Origin: Aureococcus anophagefferens
Taxonomy: Eukaryota > Sar > Pelagophyceae > Pelagomonadales > Pelagomonadaceae
Assembly (NCBI RefSeq): GCF_000186865.1
Contig: NW_008705567.1
Location: 1,563,457 to 1,627,456 of the forward strand
Direction of reading: 5' to 3'
DNA length: 64,000 nucleotides
Below are positions 56,976 through 64,000 of the stretch, piece by piece. Every line of letters starts with the position of its first letter. Position 1 is the stretch's first letter. Under the pieces are notes generated by a model. The model was not told the DNA's origin, made no database searches, and was given only the letters and a program-made list of their open reading frames with translations. The position numbers and the translations under genes were made by a program.

Positions 56976-58271
56976 CTACAGCTCCTCTGCACCCGACGGC
57001 GGCGGTGAATCCGGCGGTGCTGTGGCGCCCAGGTCCTTCCAGGAATTGGCCAGCAAAAGCTGCAGGGTCGCGTGGCAGCGCTCGAGAACGGTCTCGCGCC
57101 GGAGCAGCGCCGCCTCCAGCATTCGCCTCAACACCCCCGCCTCGGGCGCGGAGAGCTGCGCGTCCGACGACGGGTCACCCGCACGGCCGGGCTCCCGCGT
57201 CGTGGCGGCAGCATTGTAATTGAAGTTGTCGTGCCACCAGCCACGGCCGTAGACCAGCATCAGCATCGGCCGGGACGTGTTCAGCTTGTTGGGCAAGCCG
57301 CGGTGCACGGTGCGGTAGTCCGAGATGATGAAGTGCCCCGCGTCCTCGTTGAACGTGAGCGTGGACTCGGATTGAAAGGCGGTGGACCGAAAGCGGTGGG
57401 TGCCCAAGCCAAACTCGGTCGGGCCGGCCTGCACGCTGTGAGTGTCTACCAGAGGAATGAAGAGGTTGAGGGCGAACGCCGGCGTGTACGGCGCCCAAAT
57501 GGGTGCCTGTGCCTGTTTGCCGCCGTGTGCCGGAGCCCGGCGGCCGCCGCGCTGCTGCGTCAACAAGTGCCTCTCTGCGGCTTGAGCTGCCGCAGCGTCG
57601 TCGTCGTCCCAGTCCTCCCCATCGAACAAAATCGGCTGGTCGCGGTGCCACGGCTGCTCCGGCGCATGCGGGAGCGCGTAAACCACGTGCACTGATTTGA
57701 GCTCGGCGCCCCGACCTGCGCTCAGCTCCACGTCGCCCAGGAGCGCTGAGATGATCGGCAGGACCAGCGGATTCACAGTCAGCCACGTCCTGTTGAACGG
57801 CGCTTGCCACGGCAGCATGTAGTCGATGCGACCGGGAGAGCGCTCTTTGTATTTCGCACCGCTCGCCAGCACAGGCTCGGCACAGAGCTGTTCTCCGCCG
57901 GCTCCTCGCACGATCTGCTCCAGAGTCCGGTTGGCAGCGAGGGCGCGACGGATCGCGCCCCGCACCCGCCGGCGCGACTCGACGATCGGAGCCATGATTT
58001 CGTCATCCAGCGCGACGCGGAGCTCCGCGATGCGTTCCGGCCGGACCCCCGGCGAGACCGCGACGACCCCGCAGCGCCGCATCGTGTGCACGAGGACCTG
58101 GACGGCGCCCGGGTCCAGCTGACCCGAGCGGATCTCGTTTGGCTGGAGGTCGAGGATCAGCCTGCCACCACACTCCCCTTCGTCGAGCATCCGCATCGCC
58201 GGGACGCCCTCGCGGGCGCCGCTGCCGGCGAGCAACAGCAGCAAGCTCATCGCGCTCCGCAGCAAGCTCAT
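56976..58271 (-). CDS. PhyH-family Fe(II)/2-oxoglutarate dioxygenase, secreted leader
   Basis: This 431-residue protein begins MSLLRSAMSLLLLLAGSGAR, a signal peptide. The iron-binding HxD is in PWHRDQPILFDG (about 210), and the distal His plus the 2-oxoglutarate Arg are in YRTVHRGLPNKLNTSRPMLM. Phytanoyl-CoA dioxygenase relatives hydroxylate diverse small molecules; the substrate cannot be told. A leader sequence is uncommon in this family and suggests the secretory pathway. Codon bias is weaker here than in most neighbours. Confidence 0.8.
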   Translation of the reverse strand: MSLLRSAMSLLLLLAGSGAREGVPAMRMLDEGECGGRLILDLQPNEIRSGQLDPGAVQVLVHTMRRCGVVAVSPGVRPERIAELRVALDDEIMAPIVESRRRVRGAIRRALAANRTLEQIVRGAGGEQLCAEPVLASGAKYKERSPGRIDYMLPWQAPFNRTWLTVNPLVLPIISALLGDVELSAGRGAELKSVHVVYALPHAPEQPWHRDQPILFDGEDWDDDDAAAAQAAERHLLTQQRGGRRAPAHGGKQAQAPIWAPYTPAFALNLFIPLVDTHSVQAGPTEFGLGTHRFRSTAFQSESTLTFNEDAGHFIISDYRTVHRGLPNKLNTSRPMLMLVYGRGWWHDNFNYNAAATTREPGRAGDPSSDAQLSAPEAGVLRRMLEAALLRRETVLERCHATLQLLLANSWKDLGATAPPDSPPPSGAEEL

Positions 58272-58316
58272 CGCGCCGCAGCAAGCTCATCGCGAGCAAC
58301 AGCAGCAAGCTCGACT
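58240..58316. repeat. Short tandem repeat upstream of PhyH and GCN5-like genes
   Basis: The unit agcaagctcatcgcg occurs three times with small spacers, plus partial copies (agcagcaagctc). It spans the start of the PhyH gene and lies in the bidirectional spacer to the acetyltransferase gene. Confidence 0.8.
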
Positions 58317-58415
58317 GCCCGGGCAGGCCCGCCGAAGCGAAAGCCATCGCGCAGGCGCGCACCGATCCGCAGCCGCAGGACCTGGGCGCCGGAGCGGCGC
58401 GACGGCTTCGCCGCG

Positions 58416-61182
58416 ATGGACGGCATGGACGTGACTTCCGTGCCGCCGCCGCCGCCGCCGACGCCCTTCCTGGCGCCCGCGCCGCCCGCGCCGGTGGAAG
58501 AGTCGGACCCATACGTCGCAGCGAACGCGCGAAACTGTGCACTTTCGGGTCGACGCGAATCCGCGCGCGCGCGGGGCCGGCGCGTCCACCCCCGACCCCC
58601 CCGCGCGCAGGTCGCCGAGCTCGACCTGGACGCCATCCGCTTCGAGCTCTACGCGCAGGGTGAGTGCGCGTCCGTCGTCCGCGACGTCGACCGCTCGGAT
58701 CCGGCGGCGCTCCGCGTGCGGTCGCTGCTCAAGCTCCTGAGCGTCTACATCCCGAACATCGACGCGCCGGACCTGCTGAAGACGGCGACCTACGACGCCG
58801 TCGCCATGGTGGCGCCGCGGCGCGACGACGCGACGGTCGCGGAGCTCGTCGGCGGCTCGATCTTCGGCGGCCGCGCGTCGCCCGAGCAGGAGGACGGGTC
58901 CGTCGTCAAGTTCGTCGAGCTCGCCCTCTTCGCCGTCGAGCACGCCTGCCAGGGCAAGAAGCTCGGCAAGAAGCTGATGACGGAGGTGCAGAAGCACTGC
59001 CGCGAGCGCCACGAGGCCGTCGGCGTGCTCACGTACGCGGACTTCAAGGCCTTCTCCTTCTTCAAGCGCGTGGGCTTCTCGCGGACCGTGACGCTGCCCC
59101 ACACGGTCTGGAAGACGTGCATCGTCCACTACGAGGGCGCCGCCGTCGTCGAGGCGCTGCTCGGCGACGCCGCGCCCGTGCCGACGACGGGGCCCGCGGC
59201 CAAGCGCGTCGTCCCCTGCACGTCCGGCCGGCCGAACTGCTACTGCCGCAGCGGCCGCACGCGGGCCATCGCGCGCTACGACAAGAAGACGGGCGCGGAG
59301 CTGGAGGTCTACTGCTCCGCGAGCGACGCCGCGCGGAAGCTCGGCCTCGCGGCGTGCTCCGTCACGCACGTCACGAACGGCATCGCGCCCTGCGCCCAGG
59401 GCCACTACTTCCGCTACATCACGGAGGTGCCCTGGCTGAACTCGGGCTCCAAGGCCGTCGTCGAGATGGACGGCAAGGAGGTCGTCAACGAGTACAAGTC
59501 CGCGAACGCGGCGGCGCGCGAGCTCTTCGGCAAGGGCTCGCGGCTCAACGGGTCCATCGGCGAGGTCTGCAACGGCTACCTGGACCACGTCGACGGCACG
59601 GTCTTCCGCTGGGCCGAGCCGCGCATCCACCCCTGCGACTACTGCGGCACGGACGCGTCCGCGGACGACCTGCTGCTCTGCGACGGCATCGACGGGCGGT
59701 GCACGGCGACGGCGCACACGTTCTGCCTCGGGCTGGCGGCGACGCCCGAGGGCGACTGGTTCTGCGACTCCTGCGAGGAGCGCAAGGCCGCGGGCTGGTC
59801 CATGGCCACGGCCGTGCCGCGGTCCGCGTCGCGCGGCTACTTCAAGGAGCGCCTCGGCGCGAAGCCCGCGAGGGTCATCGAGGCCGAGGCCGCGGCGCTG
59901 GAGCGGGCCGCCAAGGCGTCCGAGAGCGGCTCGGAGCCGCTCCCGGAGCACACGCTCCTCGTCGACGGCCCGCGCGCGCGGCGGCCGCCGCCGCGGCCGC
60001 CCGTCGCCGCGCCGCCGCGGTCCGCGGCGCGGCCGCCGAAGCGCCGCGCGCCCGCGGAGCCCGGCGCCGGGCCCGAAAAGAAGAAGCCCAAGGGGTCGAA
60101 GCGCAAGGTTTTAGGCGACCGCGACTGCGACCTCTGCGCGCGGAGCGGCGCGGACAAGGTCTGCGGCGTCTGCGGCTTCGCGGCGTGCCACAAGGCGTGC
60201 TGCGCCGACGCGAAGAGGACGTGGACCTGCGGCGTCTGCTCCGGCGACGCGCCGCCGTCGGCGCGGGCGCTGCCGCCGCCGCCGCCCGCGCCGCCGCCGG
60301 TCGCGCCCCTGCAGCCCAAGTGGGAGGTGCCGCGCGCGGACGGCCGCCCGTCGCTCGCCAAGGCCGACATCACGAGCGCCAAGGCGCGCATGGGCGTCTC
60401 CGCCGTGCCCAAGCTCACCTGCGAGGGCTGCGGCCGCACCTTCGCGACGCAGCAGGGCCGCGCGGCCCACCTGGGCAACGCGCCGGCCTGCCGCGCGTTC
60501 CTGGGGCTCCAGCCGACGGGCGACCGGCGCGCGATCGAGCGGACCGTCGTAGGCGCCCCCGGCGTGAGCGGCCGCGCGGCGGGACGGCGCCGCCGCACCG
60601 CGGCCGCCGGCCGCCGGCGCGCCGGCGCCCCACTACATGTACGCCGCGCCGCCCGCGGCGCTCGCCGCGAACGTCGTCGCCAACGCGCCGCTCGCGCGGC
60701 CCGCGTCGCCGCGCGCGGCGCGGTCGCCGCGCGCGGCGCCGCGGGCCAAGGCCAAGGCGTCGCGGACGACGGCGGCGCCGACGCGGCCGTCGCCGGCCAA
60801 GGCGCCGCGGCCGCCGCCCGCGGCGCCGCCGCGCGCGGCGCCGCGGCCGTCGCCCGCGCCCAAGGCGCCGTCGCCGCGCGCCGCGCGCGGGCCGACGCCG
60901 CCGCCGCCGGCCGGCGCGGCGGCGTCCAAGTCGCTGCCCGCGGGGCCCATCGCCTACCTCCAGCAGAACCCGAAGAAGCTCGAGTCCAAGTCCTGGGCGC
61001 GCTACGAGAAGTACAAGCGCGCGCGCGACGTCGCGGAGTTCGTCGCCCTCGGCGGCTCGCGGCCGGACCTGCTCTACGACTTCCGCCACGGGTTCGTCGA
61101 CGGGCCGAACCTCGCCGCCTGGGAGGGCGGCCTCCAGGCCAAGGCGCCCAAGCCCAAGGCCGGGCGGACCTTCGTCATCTAA
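58416..61182 (+). CDS. GCN5-type histone acetyltransferase with PHD-like fingers, frameshifted
   Basis: Starting at 58416 (MDGMDVTSVPPPPPP). A stretch at about 58527-58610 ending ccgcgcgcag looks like an 84-nt intron read through in frame. The HAT domain contains VVKFVELALFAVEHACQGKK (catalytic Glu, acetyl-CoA loop) and VLTYADFKAFSFFKRVGFSR, as in Gcn5/PCAF. Cys-rich modules follow: a PHD-type finger (CDYCGTDASADDLLLCDG ... WFCDSC), a second finger (CDLCARSG ... CGVC) and a C2H2-like one (LTCEGCGRTFATQQGRAAHL). The frame shifts at about 60551-60640 in low-complexity GC sequence without an AG for splicing, and continues to 61182 (SWARYEKYKRARDVAEFVAL). No bromodomain is seen. Nuclear chromatin role inferred. 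Confidence 0.75.
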
Positions 61183-61276
61183 AACTTACCGGTCGGACGC
61201 TAGAGTCGGACGCTCGTCATCTAGCCGGAGACGCACGTTCTATCTATGGGAGTCTCTTATGACTACACGCCTATGC

Positions 61277-62296
61277 TTACTTGGGGATCCAGATGACGCC
61301 GTCGCAATCCGGGATGACCTTCTTCTTGCAGCACTGCCAGTTCAAGTTCCATGGGGCCACCACCGCCTCGATGTTGTACATGTCCGTGTGCATCTCGCGA
61401 AGACGAGGGCAGCAGGTGCGCTTCAGCTTGCGAACGACATCGATGCTAAAATGAAAGCCCTCAATCGAGCGAAGTACTTCCACATTTTTGGCGTGCTCAA
61501 GGACTTTGTGCACGGGCATAGATCGTCGAGGCTCCGTATCATCCGCACAAAGAGCGCCTCCGTTGATACCAATATTGAGGAAGGTGAGGTTCGGCACGAG
61601 ACGAAGCGCTTTGGAGAACTGCGCGTAGCGATCCCAGGGACCGCAGAGCATCGACAAATACTTCAGGCGCGGCACTTGGTACAGAACTTTGTCCCAATCC
61701 GGAGGCCGCACCGCGAAGATCAGTGCAGAAACTCCTTCGCTCGGCGGCTGGAGCACGAGTGGGCATGGCTTTCGAGTGCCACCAGAGATGTGGTACAGCT
61801 CGTTCACGCTCCAGGAAGCATTCTCATCGCCTTCTGCCGTGGAAGTAAAGTTTACGACACACACTTCCGCGCGGATTTCCCGGAGAAACGCCAGGATCAC
61901 CGCCGGCCTAGCGATGAACGGCAGCACGAGCTCCGTCAGCGGGCGCGTCAGCACGGGGCGCACGTACCTTTCCGCCCACGCCCGCGTCGCGCTTGCGAGT
62001 GCGTACTCGTCGGTATCCTCCTCGCGATCTGATTCTTCTTCGTCGTGATTTTCCGTCGTGTGTGTGTGTTGCTCCTCCGTCGGCAGGTCGCGGAACGCCG
62101 CGGCACTGAAGATGACCTCCCAGTTGGCCCCAGTTGGCCGAACGCACGCCGCCCGCAGGCAACCGACGCCGCCGCAGGCAGACAACTTGGGCTTCACAGA
62201 ACGAGCATGGCGGTCGACGCGCGTGAGCATTCTGCGGTCGTGGCAAGGCAGGAACTCGAGGACCACTGAGAGCACCTCTCGGGGAAGCGATGCCAT
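61277..62296 (-). CDS. F-box protein
   Basis: This 339-residue frame starts MASLPREVLSVVLEFLPCHD, a textbook F-box start, followed by RRMLTRVDRHARSV. An acidic patch lies near residue 85, and the rest has Leu-rich spacing (VPRLKYLSMLCGPWDRYAQF, LRLVPNLTFLNIGINGG) compatible with degenerate LRRs. It would act as substrate receptor of an SCF ubiquitin ligase. Base composition is clearly less GC-rich than in neighbours, and it encodes normal protein, so this may be a young or lowly expressed gene. Confidence 0.75.
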   Translation of the reverse strand: MASLPREVLSVVLEFLPCHDRRMLTRVDRHARSVKPKLSACGGVGCLRAACVRPTGANWEVIFSAAAFRDLPTEEQHTHTTENHDEEESDREEDTDEYALASATRAWAERYVRPVLTRPLTELVLPFIARPAVILAFLREIRAEVCVVNFTSTAEGDENASWSVNELYHISGGTRKPCPLVLQPPSEGVSALIFAVRPPDWDKVLYQVPRLKYLSMLCGPWDRYAQFSKALRLVPNLTFLNIGINGGALCADDTEPRRSMPVHKVLEHAKNVEVLRSIEGFHFSIDVVRKLKRTCCPRLREMHTDMYNIEAVVAPWNLNWQCCKKKVIPDCDGVIWIPK

Positions 62297-62488
62297 GTGT
62301 AGTAGTGCGTGATAGCGTGAGCACGCGCGCGACGACGAGATGCCGAAGTGGTACGAGGACGAGGCGAACGCTCGGCCGCGGACGCCCGCCCTGGCCGGGG
62401 GTCGCCGGTCCGGCCCTCACTGCGTCGTCACCGCCGTGTTGAGCGGGAGGCGGTGCGACAGACACGCCGGCGTCAAATCTAGGCGGCC

Positions 62489-64000
62489 TTACTCGTCGAG
62501 GCCCTCCCGGAAGAGCGCGGGCATCGCGTGGCGCCGCGCGTCGAGGTGCGCCCAGGCCCGTTCGCGCGCGCGCGCGCAGGCGGCCCGGAGCGGCGCGCTC
62601 TCCGTCGTGCTCATGAGGGGCTCGATGAGCTTGACGAACTTGGTCGCGACCTTCCGCACGTCGCCGTCGTCCGCCTCGCGGCTCGTCGCCGCGGGGCACC
62701 CCGGCGGCCGCGCGTCGCCCTGGATGTCGGCGACGAGCGCCGGCCGCTGCTTCTCGAACGCCTCCAGCCCATCGTCGAGACGGTACGTCGCGTCGATCTC
62801 GACGTCGTGCACGAGGGGCGTCGGCACGACGAACTCGGCGTTGACGTTCGCCTCGCGGAGGCCCGCGACGTCCGTGGAGATGGCCGGGATGCCCCGGAGC
62901 GACGCCTCGATGGCCACGAGGCCGAAGGGCTCGGGCCAGAGCGACGGCGCGATGAGGATGCGCGTGCGCCGCCAGACCTCGGCGTCCATCTTCTCCGACG
63001 GCGCGCCCGGCAATAAGCGCACGTTCCGGAGATCGGCGAGCCGCGCCTTGTCCGCGTCCTTGGTCCACTTCGTCACGACGGCGAGGAAGGGCACGTGTGG
63101 TAATTTTTCCGCGATGGCGATGAACAAGTCGATGCCCTTGGCCTTGCAGGGCGACACGACGGTCGCGTACATGTGCGGCGTCTCGTCGAGCGCCTCCGGC
63201 TTTTTCGCCGTCGCGCGCGCGTCCCGGTCCGGCCCCCGCGCCGTCGCGCGCACCCTCCAGGGCTCGAGCCGCGGGATGGGCGCGCCGTCGAAGAGGCCGT
63301 AGTCCGCGGCGTAGCAGCAGTGCGCGACCTGGCCCTCCGGGGCCCAGGCCAGCACGTACCTCTTCACGTACTCGGACGTGCAGAGTAGTTCCACGGCCTG
63401 GAGGTCCGCGGCGAGCGCCTCCTTGAAGTCGCGCTCCTTCCTGCCCGTCCGGATGAGCACGCCCCGCACGGGCAGCGTCTCCTGCGTGATCGTCGACACC
63501 TTCTCCACGAAGGCCTTGGACCACGCGCCGTACGGTAACCCGAGCTGCTCGTGGACGAACGCGAAGCAGCGCCCCGCGGGCAGCTTGCTCGTGGCCATGC
63601 GCGCGAGCCGCGCGTCGACCGTCGCCATGACGCAGACGTCCCACTCGGCGTTGTTCATTTCGTAAGAGCCTTTCATGCCCGTGCCCTCCATGTACTTGGC
63701 TCTCATGGGCGCGCCCGTGCGGTCGAGCTCCTCCACGAGCGCGTCGACGGCCGTGGGCGTGCCGCGCATGATGGACAGGTCCTCCCACATGTCGACGCGG
63801 GGCTGGCCGTCGGGGTAGTGGTCCTCGTAGCGGTGCTGCTCGCCGTCGACCGTCAGCACGTCGAGCGACGCCCACGTCGACAGGTAGCGCGCCAGCGCGT
63901 TCGTGCCTAGCGAGCACGAGTTTTGAAGGACCCCCGTGAAAGAAGGACGCCGCGCTTTTGCAGACGAGGGCGCCCGTCGCGCGCGACGACCAGTTCCAGA
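62489..64000 (-). CDS. GT4-type glycosyltransferase, 5' end beyond window
   Basis: The frame is solid from the stop at 62489 up through 63859 (an internal ATG) and continues to about 63914 (TNALARYLSTWASLDVLTVD). A likely intron boundary (ctcgctag) lies near 63910 and coding-like sequence follows to the edge, so the true start is outside. The C-domain has YATVVSPCKAKGIDLFIAIA and RILIAPSLWPEPFGLVAIEA, then RGIPAISTDVAGL, the nucleotide-sugar-binding E-x7-E region of GT-B retaining enzymes. Donor and acceptor are unknown. No signal peptide can be judged. Confidence 0.8.
   Translation of the reverse strand, partial: SGTGRRARRAPSSAKARRPSFTGVLQNSCSLGTNALARYLSTWASLDVLTVDGEQHRYEDHYPDGQPRVDMWEDLSIMRGTPTAVDALVEELDRTGAPMRAKYMEGTGMKGSYEMNNAEWDVCVMATVDARLARMATSKLPAGRCFAFVHEQLGLPYGAWSKAFVEKVSTITQETLPVRGVLIRTGRKERDFKEALAADLQAVELLCTSEYVKRYVLAWAPEGQVAHCCYAADYGLFDGAPIPRLEPWRVRATARGPDRDARATAKKPEALDETPHMYATVVSPCKAKGIDLFIAIAEKLPHVPFLAVVTKWTKDADKARLADLRNVRLLPGAPSEKMDAEVWRRTRILIAPSLWPEPFGLVAIEASLRGIPAISTDVAGLREANVNAEFVVPTPLVHDVEIDATYRLDDGLEAFEKQRPALVADIQGDARPPGCPAATSREADDGDVRKVATKFVKLIEPLMSTTESAPLRAACARARERAWAHLDARRHAMPALFREGLDE

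Overview
The window is nuclear DNA from a very GC-rich, extremely gene-dense eukaryotic alga. About 37 protein genes sit on both strands in 64 kb, most of them single-exon, with spacers often below 100 bp. The gene mix fits a stramenopile: ankyrin proteins ending in an LFWCPPGGY-like tail, MORN, Kelch, PDZ and FH2 proteins, Ser/Thr/Pro-rich surface proteins, a DUF1996 protein and a type III polyketide synthase. Short introns bounded by inverted repeats and 8-bp target duplications resemble the introner elements known from Micromonas and from the pelagophyte Aureococcus anophagefferens. I infer an Aureococcus-like pelagophyte. That assignment is an inference, not a database result. High GC makes almost every gene throw long open frames on other frames, so many long ORFs here are shadows.

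Layout. 1-17.2 kb: DUF1996 protein (left edge), an FH2 protein with WASH-CCDC53-like repeats, a small unknown, an ankyrin protein, a membrane protein with eight PDZ modules, an F-box/armadillo protein, and a four-exon C2/EF-hand/alpha-beta hydrolase protein. 17.3-28.1 kb: a secreted glycosyltransferase-like protein, an unknown, a Kelch protein, a compositionally foreign patch, a palindromic transposon, a cyclophilin, a PRMT7-like methyltransferase with a frameshift, and a secreted metzincin protease. 28.3-32.1 kb: 2-amino-3-ketobutyrate CoA ligase and threonine 3-dehydrogenase, consecutive enzymes of threonine catabolism, separated only by one small gene. The dehydrogenase carries EF-hands. 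32.4-39.5 kb: a small zinc-binding protein, a giant ankyrin/SPRY gene split by an introner, an HNH-like gene split by a related introner, and a transposon that contains an assembly gap. 39.8-50.5 kb: NPRL3 (GATOR1), type III PKS, an MRH lectin, a CRAL-TRIO protein, a MORN protein, a GST, a mucin-like membrane protein and an LRR-hydrolase. 50.5-64 kb: prolyl iminopeptidase, a PDZ protein, a secreted Tudor-like protein, a membrane-anchored esterase, tail-anchored asparaginase, a PhyH oxygenase, a GCN5-type acetyltransferase with PHD fingers, an F-box protein and a GT4 glycosyltransferase running off the right edge.

The strongest novel theme is mobile DNA with 8-bp target duplications. Two intergenic inverted-repeat elements and three introns share this duplication length. 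Two of the introns share a core sequence and are spliced in opposite orientations relative to it. Several other introns are best explained with GC donors. Exon boundaries given here come from phase matching by eye, not from transcript data.
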